DNA of 64,000 nucleotides from Achatina immaculata (lineage: Eukaryota > Mollusca > Gastropoda > Stylommatophora > Achatinidae): positions 53,977,282 through 54,041,281 of the forward strand of contig CM019702.1 of assembly GCA_009760885.1 (NCBI GenBank), read 5' to 3'. The notes under the pieces are model-generated. The model was not told where the DNA came from. It worked only from the letters and a program-made list of their open reading frames with translations, and searched no databases. Both the position numbers and the translations under genes were made by a program. This document shows, piece by piece, positions 11,486 to 27,400 of the stretch (the stretch's first letter is position 1; each line of letters starts with the position of its first letter).

Positions 11486-12467
11486 ATGGCTTACAGTAAA
11501 CGCGATAAGTCATTATATGTTTTGGAATACGCTAGAACTTCGTCTATTGTGACTGTGCAACGACTATTTAGAGCGGAATTCCAGAAGGTAGAACGTCTTT
11601 TCAGCAGTATCAAGAAGTGGTATGCGAAATCCCAGGATGAAGGATGTGTGCAACTTTTCGTCTGGTCGTTAAGGGCCAAGCGAAGAAACGTCCTAGAGAA
11701 ACTTACCAGCGAAGTCCCCGAAAGTCCATTACACGTGCAAGTTTACAGCTAAAAGTCTCGCAATCAACACTATCGCTCCTTACAAGATTCACCTGCATCA
11801 GTACCTCAGAAAAAATGACAAATATGTGGGCCTGTATTTCTGCATTGAAATACAAGAGAGTTTTGATACTGACGGCTTCAAAGACTCGCTCATCTTTCTC
11901 TCTGGAAAGGTGAATCGACACAACGTTCGCATCTGAGAGATCTAAAATCCATACGTGGACAGAGAACATATGCGAGACTCACCTAAGGTAAACGTCTTCT
12001 ACGTTATTTCGAAAGAGAAGGTCTATGGACTATTTTTCTTTGAAGAGTCCATCATCAATGGGATGATTTACTTGGACATGTTGGAAAACTGGCTGATACT
12101 GCATTTGAATGAAGAAAGTAATGGCTACATCTTTCAACAAGACCGCCGTCCGGCTCATTACCACAGAGAAGTGTGAGGGTATCTCAATCAATATTTGTCA
12201 CACAGTTGGATAAGGTGCAGATGACGCGCTACGGGGTGGTCAGCCAGGTCCCCTGATTTAACCCCTTGCGACTTTTTCTTGTGGGGGTTTGTGAAGGACA
12301 CCGTCTGTGTGCCACCACACCCCCCTAATCTCCAGGATCTTAGCAACCATATCACGGCTGTTGTGGCTCTGGACAACATTTATATGTTGACATGCGTGGC
12401 GGATGACATGGATTATCGGATAGATGTCTGCCGCATAAGCACAGATGGACAAAATGAGCAGTTGTGA
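11486..12467 (+). pseudogene. Decayed IS630/Tc1/mariner-superfamily transposase
   Basis: Read across at least four frames, the plus strand gives a DDE transposase in the expected order. An N-terminal helix-turn-helix part runs at 11486-11660, then Q-R-S-P-R-K-S-I-T-R-A-S-L-Q-L (near 11720). The first catalytic region is degraded (near 11870-11950). Then come S-P-K-V-N-V-F-Y, Q-Q-D-R-R-P-A-H-Y with the second Asp (near 12140), and S-P-D-L-T-P-C-D-F-F-L-W-G with the third acidic residue (near 12250-12290). The end reads Y-R-I-D-V-C-R. Several frameshifts and stops rule out activity. This DDE type is common in arthropod and mollusc genomes (family knowledge). Terminal repeats were not found. Confidence 0.8.
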
Positions 12468-12574
12468 ATGTCTAAAAACAACGTGGTGAGAGTAGCTGTA
12501 AGTTAGTTTTTAAAATTGTATATCGGTTACGCAGTTTGTTTGTTGCGAATGTTTTAAATGTGTCAAGCACTTGT

Positions 12575-12655
12575 GAATAACACATACACACATATATATA
12601 TATACATATATACATACATATATACATACATATATATATATATACACACATACAC
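12575..12655. repeat. (AT)n/(CATA)n microsatellite
   Basis: Interrupted AT and CATA/TACA repeats directly before the mariner end at 12655. Confidence 0.9.
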
Positions 12656-13081
12656 GAGGGGTGATTGACAAATTCTCAGCATAAAGTACAACGGATTATT
12701 TGTTTACAACTTTTTCGGTTATTTCTCAACATAGCCCCCTTGCAGGTTTATGCACTTAGTTCAGCGATCCTGTACCATACGTATCCCTTCTCTGTAAAGG
12801 TCAGCATCTTGTGCCAGTACAAAGTGGTCTACTGAACAAATGACGCCATCATCTGAAGTAAATCTGCGACCAATGAGCTCCTTTTTTGAGTGTAGTAAAC
12901 AGGTAATAGCCCGAAGAGGGCAAATCTCGGGATTAAGGATTATATTCAAGAAGCTGAAAGCCCCATTCATGAATGACAGCCATAGCCATCGCCGACTTGT
13001 GAACTGGAGCATTGTCTTGATGAAAGATGACTTACCTCGTCAATTTCCCACGATGCTTTTCCTTCACTTTGATCCGCAGTT
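12655..13081 (-). mobile_element. Truncated mariner element (C-terminal half)
   Basis: It begins with the terminal inverted repeat CGAGGGGTGATTGACAAATT, nearly the same as the ends of the full mariner at 21040-22312. The minus strand encodes the C-terminal transposase region, with S-F-M-N-G-A-F-S-F-L and D-D-G-V-I-C-S-V-D-H-F. It stops abruptly where the SINE at 13080-13225 begins, so the SINE insertion or an associated deletion removed the other half. Confidence 0.8.
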
Positions 13082-13225
13082 GACAAAGCGCTTTAGTGAA
13101 ACATGAGAGAGAGAGAGAGAGAAATCACAAGAGAATTACCTGGGATTCGAACACGGACTATGGTAGGACTAGCGGCCAAAAAGCCACAAGAGAACAGCGT
13201 ACTAACTGACTGCGCTACTAGCACC
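13080..13225 (-). mobile_element. tRNA-derived SINE, copy 1
   Basis: On the minus strand it starts GGTGCTAGTAGCGCAG, with an A-box-like TAGCGCAGTCAGTTAG, and carries a B box GTTCGAATCCC. It continues into a unique part ending near ACTAAAGCGCTTTGTC. A (GA)n run of about 20 bp (13104-13122) interrupts the tail part. Copies 2 and 3 lie at 13429 and 13890. The pol III promoter boxes show a tRNA origin; the parent tRNA is not determined. Confidence 0.85.
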
Positions 13226-13428
13226 TTCAATAAAAGGTGTTCTGTAAGCACAGCCATTAATAACTGTCTAATATTTTGTTTCATTTTTTTTTACATTTAT
13301 TAAAAAAAAGTATGATATTAATGCTTGTTGCCACGGCTTGGATAACAAAAATGGCGGCAAATTATCATTAGAAATGTATATTGATCTACTGAACAGTTAC
13401 TAATGACCATGCTTACAGTCACCTTTTT

Positions 13429-13599
13429 GGTGCTAGAAGCGCAGTTAGTTAGCACGCTGTTCTCTTGTGGCAAGACGGTTGCTCGTTTTAAGGGAATCCG
13501 TGTTCGAATCCCAGGTAATTCTCTTGTGATATTTCTTTATTTCACGTCCCATAAAGTGCTTTGTCTACGATTTTTTCGAGGTCTAATCCTACAAAGCTG
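13429..13599 (+). mobile_element. tRNA-derived SINE, copy 2
   Basis: Starts GGTGCTAGAAGCGCAG and has the B box GTGTTCGAATCCCAGG at about 13500. The tRNA-unrelated tail ends TCCTACAAAGCTG. About 40 bp upstream (TACTGAACAGTTACTAATGA) also match the DNA upstream of copy 3, so copies 2 and 3 probably arose by local duplication rather than by two insertions. Confidence 0.85.
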
Positions 13600-13889
13600 T
13601 GTTTTCTTACTTACCGTACGAAAGTCTCATTTTTCCTATTTATAAAATATTGTTTCTGAAATTAACTTCATGTAATAAATATTCGTTCGTTTGTTGCTGT
13701 TGTTCAAGTATGCACCAGACATGGCAGGAAACCGTGTGTATGTTTGTCTAAAAAGTTGATAACTGCTAGAGAGACTGAATCTAAGCTATGGACTTTCTGT
13801 GTCACGACCTCATTTTTTCCGTGTGTTACGATCCTTTGTGTCTACTGAAAAGTTACTAATGACTATGCTTACAAAATACATTTTTTGGA

Positions 13890-14061
13890 GGTGCTAGTAG
13901 CGCAGTTAGTTAGTACGCTGTTCTCTCGTGACTAGACGGCTGCTCGTCCTACCGGAGTCCGTGTTCGAATCTCAGGTAATTCTGTTGTGATTTGTCTTTC
14001 TCTCACGTCTCACTAAAGTGCTTTGTCTACGATTTGTTCGAGATCTAGTCCTACAAAGCTG
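13890..14061 (+). mobile_element. tRNA-derived SINE, copy 3
   Basis: Same order of A box (TAGCGCAGTTAGTTAG), B box (GTGTTCGAATCTC) and tail ending TCCTACAAAGCTG as copy 2, and the same upstream flank. A simple tRNA gene is excluded because the tRNA-like part is followed by a shared non-tRNA tail. Confidence 0.85.
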
Positions 14062-14149
14062 CTCTCTTACTGTATATTATACTTGTTACTTTAGCTTTAA
14101 GGATTGCAAAATGAAAACTGATATAATGTATTCTTTGAGCAGCTTCTGA

Positions 14150-14345
14150 ATTCAACAGCTATCGTAGCCATTTAGTCTCCTTGCTACAGACAAGATACGT
14201 CTCCATTCCTCTCTGTTCGTGATCCTGTCTTGCCATTTGTCAGTTACAAGAGCGTGTATAGATTTTTGTAGTTTGTGCAGCCATGGTTGTCTATGTGTAC
14301 CTCTTGGTCTATCCTCTTTCATCACTTCTGTATAGGCCATGTTTG
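14150..14345 (-). mobile_element. LINE 3' end fragment
   Basis: The minus strand encodes a LINE-like C-terminus: E-D-R-P-R-G-T, then W-Q-D-R-I-T-N-R-E-E-W-R-R-I, and R-R-L-N-G-Y-D-S-C before the stop. It differs from the families at 60-395 and 50298-52670. Only the last 60 or so residues are present. Confidence 0.6.
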
Positions 14346-14480
14346 TTTGTCTATCCCCCCTCCACTTTTCATTCTCAGTTCAAAGTTTAATATGCAAATG
14401 TGTCTTTGTGTAGTATTTAAAAGTTTATTCACTTTAGTATTAAGTATAATAATATGAATTACTTTCAAACTAATAACAGC

Positions 14481-14676
14481 AGACATCATCACCATCAAGA
14501 GGTTTTTACTGGAAGGCATTGCCATGGTATTCTTCATTGGACTATACATTTACATTGACAGCATTCTTGAATTCTGTGGCCGGTCTTGGAGACCAGTTAT
14601 TCTAGGATTCTCTGTTGCTATTTCAATACTTTATACGTTGGCGACTGTAGATGCGCTATGTGCTATGAGAAGGTGA
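14481..14676 (+). CDS. Putative terminal exon of a small multi-pass membrane protein
   Basis: A splice acceptor (AACAGCAG) near 14480 is followed by an open frame that ends at a TGA at 14674-14676. It gives about 65 residues: I-I-T-I-K-R-F-L-L-E-G-I-A-M-V-F-F-I-G-L, then a polar turn C-G-R-S-W-R-P, a second hydrophobic helix, and a short tail A-M-R-R. That is two membrane spans joined by a tight loop. The family is not recognised; a four-span protein such as a MARVEL type is possible but unproven. A second copy at 26000-26164 carries a one-base deletion relative to this one, and a partial third copy lies at 48508-48613. No upstream exon was identified. It could also be a decayed remnant. Confidence 0.45.
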
Positions 14677-15059
14677 AAACCTTAAAATAACTACGCTTAA
14701 GTTAAAACCCCTTTTTCTTTGTTTCGTTTAATATTTTTTCAATGCACTCTTAATATATCGTTCTTTGAGGACGTAAGCAAACATATAAAGAGATCTTCTA
14801 TTATGAAATGGGCATTTTAGATAGCACTTGTTGTAGTAGTAAAATGTATTTAAAGAAAAAAAAAACAAAGACAGAAAAAGAAAGATTCTTGATGAAGTAA
14901 AGCGTGTGTAGGTACGTTTGAACACACACATGTAAACCTACACGAATTTCTTGAAACTATCACATCTTCATTTACTTCGTAATAAAAGAATTTCTAATTA
15001 TTATAACATACTGAATACTGAGAATAGTGGGAAGAAAACATGCATGCAACCATATCTAT

Positions 15060-15410
15060 CCACTGCCATACTGGCATACTGACATACTGCCATACTGGCA
15101 TACTGACATACTGCCATACTGGCATACTGACATACTGCCATACTGGAATACTGACATACTGGCATACTTGCATACTGACATACTGACATACTGCCACACT
15201 GCCATACTGACATACTGCCACACTGGCATACTGACATACTGCCACACTGCCACACTGACATACTGCCACACTGCCATACTGACATACTGCCACACTGGCA
15301 TACTGACATACTGCCACACTGCCATACTGACATACTGCCACACTGGCATACTGCCATACTGACATACTGCCATACTGACATACTGCCATACTGACATATT
15401 GTCACACTGG
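15060..15410. repeat. 8-bp minisatellite CATACTGN, left copy
   Basis: About 44 units of CATACTG plus one variable base (G, A or C), with a CACACTG variant. The first part is ordered G-A-C, giving a 24-bp higher-order period. All six frames stay open with an 8-residue period such as S-V-W-Q-Y-A-S-V, so the long frames here are artefacts. The array abuts the LINE 3' end at 15411. Confidence 0.95.
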
Positions 15411-15850
15411 CATGCGTTGGCGGTCACAATTTTCCGGGTGTTAATTATGAGCTGGACTGGTGTTCTTTCTTCATGTCACTTCATCAGTCCATCCATCATC
15501 TTATCTCTTTGTCTGCGTCGGTCTTCTTCCCCTCTATCAACCCTGCTGTTAACAAATAGTCCACTCTACCTGGTCTCATGACATGTGTTATCAATTTTGA
15601 CAATCAATCTCTTCATGAATTTTGTATTGGTTATCTCTCATCTTCTGCCTTTTTCAGGACCTCTTCGTTTAATCTCTTCGCTGTCCATGGTATCCTTTGC
15701 ATTCTCCTACGGATCCACATTCCCTCGGCCTCCAAGCGGCCTTGTAATTCCCTATTGCATGTCCATGTTTCACATCCAAAAAACAGGATTGTTCTGTTCA
15801 GTATAGCATTCAGCGCTCATTTCCTCACGTTCAGTGTTAGTGATTGTTTA
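15411..15850 (-). mobile_element. LINE 3' end adjoining the minisatellite, left copy
   Basis: The minus strand has broken frames with LINE C-terminal features: M-Q-R-I-P-W-T-A-K-R and N-E-E-V-L-K-K-A are clearest in the paralogous copy at 26964-27400. Its 3' end meets the CATACTGN array, which therefore occupies the place of the LINE's simple-repeat tail. Confidence 0.7.
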
Positions 15851-17300
15851 CATGGATTGATTACATAAAATATTTTTCATCCATTGAAATATTATTTCAG
15901 TCTGTGTTATTCTGCTCTTTATCTCCATTTTACATTTTCCGCCTGGAGTTAGTAATGTCCCTGGCTTCTTGAGCGTGTCTGCCTGCTTCAATGTTGTACT
16001 GTTGACTTGATAACACTTGCTTCTTAGATATAGCCGTGACTTCCGTTTCCATGAAACTATATGACTGCATAAAGTAAAATATATTTTACTTATTCGTTTC
16101 TTCGAACAAAAGTCACACAATCGTATACTGTTCTCAAGTTCTACATACTACAATTTAACACGCGGTTATAGTGGGACATTTAATGTCTGGCTGCAGCGCC
16201 TGCTATCTGCCATTGCTAAAAGATTACGAAATCCACGAAAAGAAAAGTATGTATGACCTCTACTCATTTTGTAGCATTAAATGTAATGTTAATCGTATTA
16301 CATTACAATAACTATAGTCCTTTCCTCAATTTTAGAAAGAATACTCGAATCGAAGCAGTATAAAATGTAATTTTCTTTAAATGTATTGTCGTTTCAAATA
16401 ATTCATTCCTTGCAATAACACATTTCTCAGGCATTCATTCATTCATTCGTTCATCTAAGAGCAAGTATTTTCATTTCAATAAAAAGAAATATATGACACA
16501 GCTGCTCTGTTTCGTGTAGTTAATACCTATCAAATTTGATATAACATATACTTCAGAATATTGAATTTTAAATAAATGTTCTAGCGCATTCGAAAAGTTT
16601 CAGAACTGCCTTCACTTATCTATAAGCATTAATTACTACTGATGTTTCCATTTACGTACATCATCGGTTATTAACAAAGTGGCAGATATATTTTTAAAGT
16701 TATTTTTATTTGCGATAATGATACATTTGTAACGGCAAAGTGCAGTTTTTTTTTCTTTTTGCTTTTTTTCTTTTTTTTTAAATAGAGAAAGAAATTAATA
16801 TCTCATTTATTACTTTAGTTTTAAGAATTTTAAAATAAAGATAAAAAAACTGGCTAGTATTTCTTCATATTTCATAATAGCGTTAAAATTATCAGCCTGG
16901 TAAGTGACTCATGGATAATACAGGGCAGAATATACTGCACGCATATAGAAATGATAAAAAGGTATTATGTGTGAGACCTTGTTAAATGGGATTCATTGAA
17001 AAAGTGTAAAATTCTTTAAAAAAAGAATAAAATGCTTTAAAATGTATGAGGTAAACAGACGGTTAACAGCTTCCATGAGCGTTTTTCCTCAGGAAAGAAC
17101 AAAAAAAGAATATAAAGAACTGAATTTATCTGCTACGTTATTATGTTTTTAGAACACAGCTATCAACGTGGTCCTATAATCGTGTACACATATATTCTCA
17201 TATTATACAAATAAAATCAGTAACCACACACTGGGAGTAATATTACGTGGAATTTAACTCTTTAACAGGAGACGTTTTCTTCTATTCATTTGCGATCTGA
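15851..17300. other. Part of the left segmental duplication with no gene
   Basis: AT-rich sequence that matches 27400-28880 with scattered substitutions and indels. It contains homopolymer T runs (16747-16782) and no coding motif. Confidence 0.5.
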
Positions 17301-17314
17301 AATCATACATGTTA

Positions 17315-17560
17315 GCAGAGAATGATCATCATCATCATCATCAGGTGCCGTGGCGACTGGCGTTGGTTATTATGCTTTTCCAGAGTACCCGATCCTTCAT
17401 GCAGGCCATCAGTTCAGTTGGTGATCTCCTCTCACACCATCCCGTCAGACTGTCCAGTATAATTTCTCTTGGTCTGTCTCTTAATCTTCTTCCTTCTATT
17501 TTCCTGTTGTTATAATATTTTCAATATGGGAATGGTCAAGGACAGCATTTCCTGCCATAT
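17315..17560 (-). mobile_element. LINE 3' end with ATG-repeat tail, left copy
   Basis: Same element as 28895-29140. The C-terminal coding part lies on the minus strand and ends in a TGATGA tail, seen here as ATCATCATCATCATCATCA at 17325-17343. Confidence 0.75.
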
Positions 17561-17984
17561 TAAACGTCGATTGATCTGATCACTGTTGTGTTCTACGCTT
17601 CACAGTGCATCCTAAGACTCAATTTGGAAAATGTAAGTGTTCAATTAAATGGTTAAGTTCGTATATATACAAATCCTCAATTAATAAATAATTCCAGTCG
17701 AAGGATTCCCACTTAAAAAAAAGTAAGTGCGCGGTAATATATATGCCACGTGTTACTGGGTGAACTCAGTTAAAAGTAGGCGCTGAGCTGTATGTGGATT
17801 TCTTTTACTTACCAGCGTATTAACAATTTGATCACAAAATTCATCGGGAGACAATCACAGCTCAAGAGAAATCATTTGCAAAGACAAGATAAAAGAAATA
17901 TACTTGTGTAGCTCTAATCGGAGCCATCTGAAAACATGTAATAGTTGAAAGAATGAGTACTAAACTTACAACAGAAATATTTTT

Positions 17985-18515
17985 TTCCGCAATACCAGGA
18001 TTGAACAAACAACACCGAGCTATAGCTGACTGTACCAGCAGTATCTCAACACTTCAATGCTCACAGGAACGCTATATGGTGCATTAAAGCCCTGTTCAAC
18101 CAAAATGGATCCACTACAGATCACACAGAAGCGGCCACTCACTAGTTACGGCACCTGAACAAGACCATTACATCCGCCTCGTCACCTATGTAACATGTTT
18201 CTCATGGCAACATTGACTGCTAGAATACTCCATGTTCTGTGTCCCACAGGACAGCGTGGAACAGGCTTAGATAGCACACATCTTACCTCACAGTCCTAAC
18301 AGTTCGCCATACACACGCCCGCTTTGCTTAGGCTAGACAGCACGTGTCATGGCCCCATCATCTGTGAAGAAGGCTACTGTTCCCTGATTACATCCACATT
18401 CTGTTTTGAAGACAATGATGGGGGTGGTTTAGTTTTCCCACGCCAAGAAGAACGTTTTGCAGATGATTTGTGCTCTAGAGACACAGGTCCTCATCCATTT
18501 GACCGTACATAATTT
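17985..18515 (+). pseudogene. Tc1-like transposase relic, left copy
   Basis: Broken plus-strand frames give an HTH part (S-Q-H-F-N-A-H-R-N-A-I-W, near 18045), then V-S-H-R-T-A-W-N-R-L-R (near 18240). Next comes A-R-Q-H-V-M, and in another frame H-L-W-R-R-V-L-F-P-D-Y around the first catalytic Asp (near 18370). This is the order of a Tc1 DDE transposase. Many stops and frameshifts are present. Confidence 0.75.
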
Positions 18516-18633
18516 CCGTTTTTCCCTTCTCTTCCAGTCTCTCTACATGCCCCAGCCGGCGTAGACTGTTCAGTTTCAAGACATGTATAATTCGTTGGGA
18601 TTTAAATAAGCTGTTCAGTTCAGTGTTCTTATA
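18516..18633 (-). mobile_element. 3' end of an antisense LINE, cut at the duplication edge
   Basis: The minus strand reads N-T-E-L-N-S-L-F-K-S-Q-R-I-I, then R-R-L-G-H-V-E-R-L-E. This is the same C-terminus as in the LINE at 30190-33217. Homology stops at 18633. Confidence 0.75.
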
Positions 18634-19105
18634 TGGCTATTTGGGTACTTCTGTACTGAGTGAATGGATAAGAGCAAAACGTAAATGTTTTATTTTATGT
18701 CTCTCAGATTCAATGTTAATTATTTTTGTTACATGAACAGCATATTTGTAGAATGTCTGTAATAGAGTGAATGATATATGATAAAGGGCAGAATGTCAGA
18801 CGGGCATGCGTGCCCAATTCTTAACCCTTTTAAAATAAAGATCAATCAATCAATCAGTTTCTAAATGCCTTAACTATCTCAGTCTGTGGTTTCTCATAAT
18901 GGCTGTTAAAGACGGAGAGTTAAATAATGTATAGATTTCAGGATAAACTGGCCACTCGTTATTAGTATCAAAGTTACATGCACAATATGGATAATACTGA
19001 ACAGGAGAGATCATAGTGCACACATACATAAATGAAAGAACATTAGAAGTGGGAAAACATGTCGAATGCCATTTAATGAGAAAGTATATTAGGTTGTTAA
19101 ATAAG

Positions 19106-19158
<53 letters not shown>

Positions 19159-19720
19159 GGATAAATGATATCAATAAGCCAGACGATTAAGTTCCTTCTT
19201 GAACGTTTTTCTTTTCATAAAAAGAAGCATAGAAGAACTGAATTTATCGAGGACATTTTTATACTAAAACACGGTTGGTATAACCATATGAAATGTGCAT
19301 CAACATGGCCCTATAAGTGTGTCAATTGCGATCACATTTTATACAAATAGAAATAATGACCACACACAGTGAATAACAAGATGAAGAATTCAAGTCTTTA
19401 ACAAGGAATGTTTCCTTCTGTTTCATTTGCAATCTGCACTCAAATAGTATTATTAATAATATAATATTAATTATTATTAATATTTTTATTAAATAAAGAT
19501 CAATCAATCAGTCAGTCTCTAAATGCCTGAACTATCTCAGTCTCTGGTTTCTCATAATTACGAATAAATGTCACAAAATAAATTATATATGCATACACAC
19601 ATATATACACATACATACACACATGCATACATACATGCATGCATACACACATACATACATGTATCATACATACATTCAACAATTCATCCATCCATCCATA
19701 AACAAGTTTTTACACCTATC
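18634..19720. other. Gene-poor stretch with two similar ATCA-tailed repeats and microsatellites
   Basis: Two similar segments, at 18830-18905 and 19493-19562, share AAAGATCAATCAATCA followed by a common 50-bp part (TAAATGCCT, CTATCTCAGTCT, GGTTTCTCATAAT). The (ATCA)n looks like a LINE tail. An (AT)n microsatellite lies at 19109-19156 and CATA/CACA repeats lie at 19585-19680. Confidence 0.6.
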
Positions 19721-19724
19721 TTTA

Positions 19725-20285
19725 GCATAGGATATCAACAAGGGCTCTCTACCTATTTTTGTCCTCGGCTTTTTCTTCTGCCCGTCTCCAGATGTAGTCC
19801 ATCTTTCTGATCTCTGCTTCGGGATTCCTTCCCCGGGTAATTCTAGCTTTTGCTCTTTCACTGGTTATTTCAGGTTTAAAGCCTGCTTGTTTATGTTAGT
19901 GGTAGCTTTCAAAGTGTATGTCCTATCCATCTCCAGTCTTTCATTATCATTTCTTCGACTGTGGATTGCTTCGTTTTCTGCCATAGCTTTTCATTACTAA
20001 TGATATCTGGCCATGCAGTATGAAGGATCTACTTTAGGAAACTGTTAACAAAGGTCTTCAGTCTTGTGGTACTTTTTTGCTGATGCTGTGTATCTCTGAT
20101 CCATACTACAGGATCGATTTGACATTTGTGTTGTACAGTCTAAGTTTTAAGGATATTCATCTGTCTTTCCAGATGTTTCTCAGCTGTAGAAATGCCACTT
20201 TAGCCTTGCCAGTTCTTGCTGTAATGTCTGCCTCTGTACCACACTCCCCTTCTATAATGCTGCTTGATTATATGATAGAATAACT
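19725..20285 (-). mobile_element. LINE reverse-transcriptase C-terminal fragment
   Basis: In several minus-strand frames: D-I-T-A-R-T-G-K-A-R-V-A-F-L-Q-L, L-R-L-Y-N-T-N-V-K-S-I-L, and finally E-A-E-I-R-K-M-D-Y-I-W-R-R-A-E-E-K-A-E-D. These are the connector and C-terminal motifs of the same broad LINE type as 50298-52670. Stops and frameshifts are present. It ends a short distance upstream of gene B. Confidence 0.7.
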
Positions 20286-20427
20286 GCTACATACATCTAT
20301 GCATACATAAAAACAACATGCATATATACATACATATTCATACACATATAGATTCATAAATACGCAGTCCGACAAAATAACTTAACCTAGAAATCTTCTC
20401 ATTTCCAGTCACCTGTACCTAACAGAT

Positions 20428-25846
<5,419 letters not shown>

Positions 25847-25999
25847 TACAGTTAATATGCACATTATGTTATTTTTCGTCAGGGGGATTATTCTTCTAGG
25901 ATGTTATTTTTAATATTAATTATAACAATATTATAGATAAACGTATTTCTTTAAAATAGGAAATTAGTCAACAGGCATTTGAATCATGAGTCTTTTACT

Positions 26000-26164
26000 G
26001 GATGGCATTGTCAGGGTTTCTTCATTGGACTATACTTTTACATTGACAGCATTCTTGAATTATGTGGCCAGTCATGGAGACCAGTTATTATAGGATTCTC
26101 TGTTGCTATTTCTCTACTTTATACGTTGGCTGCTGTAGATGCGCTATGTGCTATGAGAAGGTGA
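26000..26164 (+). pseudogene. Second copy of the putative terminal exon, frameshifted
   Basis: Matches 14519-14676 closely (F-F-I-G-L-Y-F-Y-I-D-S-I, then C-G-Q-S-W-R-P, ending C-A-M-R-R). It has lost one base near 26013, so the upstream part L-L-L-D-G-I is out of frame with the membrane part. The start methionine used in the left copy is changed as well. It sits about 150 bp after the gene B stop codon. Confidence 0.5.
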
Positions 26165-26229
26165 AAACCTTAAAATAACTGCGCTTAAGTTTAAGCCCCC
26201 TGTTGTCTGTTACATTTAATATTTTTCAT

Positions 26230-26335
26230 TGCATTTTTAATATATCGTTCTTTGAGGACGTAAGCAAACATATAAAGAGAACTTCTATTATGAATTGGAC
26301 ATTTTAGAAACCACTTGTTGTAGTAGTAAAGTGTA
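26230..26335. other. Conserved non-coding block, copy in the right duplication
   Basis: Matches 14745-14860 closely and 11127-11240 more loosely. It lies about 70 bp after the terminal-exon copy. No protein is supported. Confidence 0.5.
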
Positions 26336-26548
26336 TGTAAAGAAAAAAGAACAAACCTGAGAAAGAAAGGTTCTAGATGAAGTAAAGCGTGTGTAGATAC
26401 GTTTGAACACAAACATGTTACCCTACACGAATTCCTTGTGAACCATCGAATCTTCGTTTACATCGTGATAAAAGAATTTCTAACTATTATAACATACTGA
26501 ACACTGAGAATAGTGTGAAGAAAAGATGTATGCAGCTCATATATATAT

Positions 26549-26963
26549 CCACTGCCATACTGACATACTGTCACACTGGCATACTGCCATACTGGCATAC
26601 TGCCATACTGACATACTGCCACACTGGCATACTGCCATACTGACATACTGCCACACTGGCATACTGCCATACTGACATACTGCCACACTGGCATACTGCC
26701 ATACTGACATACTGCCACACTGGCATACTGCCATACTGACATACTGCCACACTGGCATACTGCCATACTGACATACTGCCACACTGACATACTGCCATAC
26801 TGACATACTGCCACACTGACATACTGCCATACTGACATACTGCCATACTGACATACTTTCACACTGACATACTGCCATACTGACATACTGCCACACTGGC
26901 ATACTGCCATACTGACATACTGCCACATTGGCATACTGCCACACTGCCATACTGACACACTGG
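26549..26963. repeat. 8-bp minisatellite CATACTGN, right copy
   Basis: About 52 units. The middle is organised as a 32-bp higher-order unit, CATACTGA CATACTGC plus CACACTGG CATACTGC, repeated about five times. The left copy (15060-15410) uses a 24-bp order at its start, so the two arrays were reshaped after duplication. Confidence 0.95.
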
Positions 26964-27400
26964 CAGGCGTTGGCGGTCACAATTTTCAGGGTGTTAATTA
27001 TGAGCTGGACTGGTGTTCTTTCTTCATGTCACTTCATCAGTTCATCCATCATCTTATCTCTTTGTCTGTGTCCGTCTTCTTCCCCTCTATCAACCCTGCT
27101 GTTAACAAATAGTCCACTCCACCTGGTCTCGTGACATGTGTAACGAATCTGGACAATCAGTCTCTTCCTGAATTTTGTATTGGTTGTCTCTCATCTTCTG
27201 CCTTTTTCAGGACCTCTTCGTTTGATCTCTTCGCTGTCCATGGTATCCTTTGCATTCTCCTACGGATCCACCTTTCCTCGACCTCCAAGTGGCGCTGTAA
27301 TTCCCTACTGCGTGTCCATGTTTCACATCCATAAAAAGGATTGTTCTGTTCAATATAGCATTCAGCTCTCATTTCCTCATTTTCAGTGTTAGCGATTGAT
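26964..27400 (-). mobile_element. LINE 3' end adjoining the minisatellite, right copy
   Basis: The minus strand is open for about 70 residues: Y-G-C-E-T-W-T-R, then R-R-R-M-Q-R-I-P-W-T-A-K-R-S-N-E-E-V-L. This is a standard LINE C-terminal motif. The element's 3' end meets the CATACTGN array. Confidence 0.78.

Larger units (their letters stand above)
14490..18633 (+). repeat. Segmental duplication, left copy
   Basis: About 4.1 kb that matches 25980-30308 in the same order and orientation. Both copies hold the terminal exon, the conserved block, an 8-bp minisatellite, LINE 3' pieces and a Tc1 relic. The right-hand end of homology falls inside a LINE, at the word GTGTTCT (18633 and 30308). Confidence 0.9.

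Noticed and set aside
13429..14061. tRNA genes suggested by good A and B boxes
   Set aside because: The tRNA-like part is followed by a shared non-tRNA tail in three copies, which is a SINE pattern.
14994..15427. Several overlapping open frames of 110-134 residues rich in S, V, W, Q, Y and C
   Set aside because: They are translations of the 8-bp CATACTGN array in every frame; no protein is implied. The same applies to 26458-26980.
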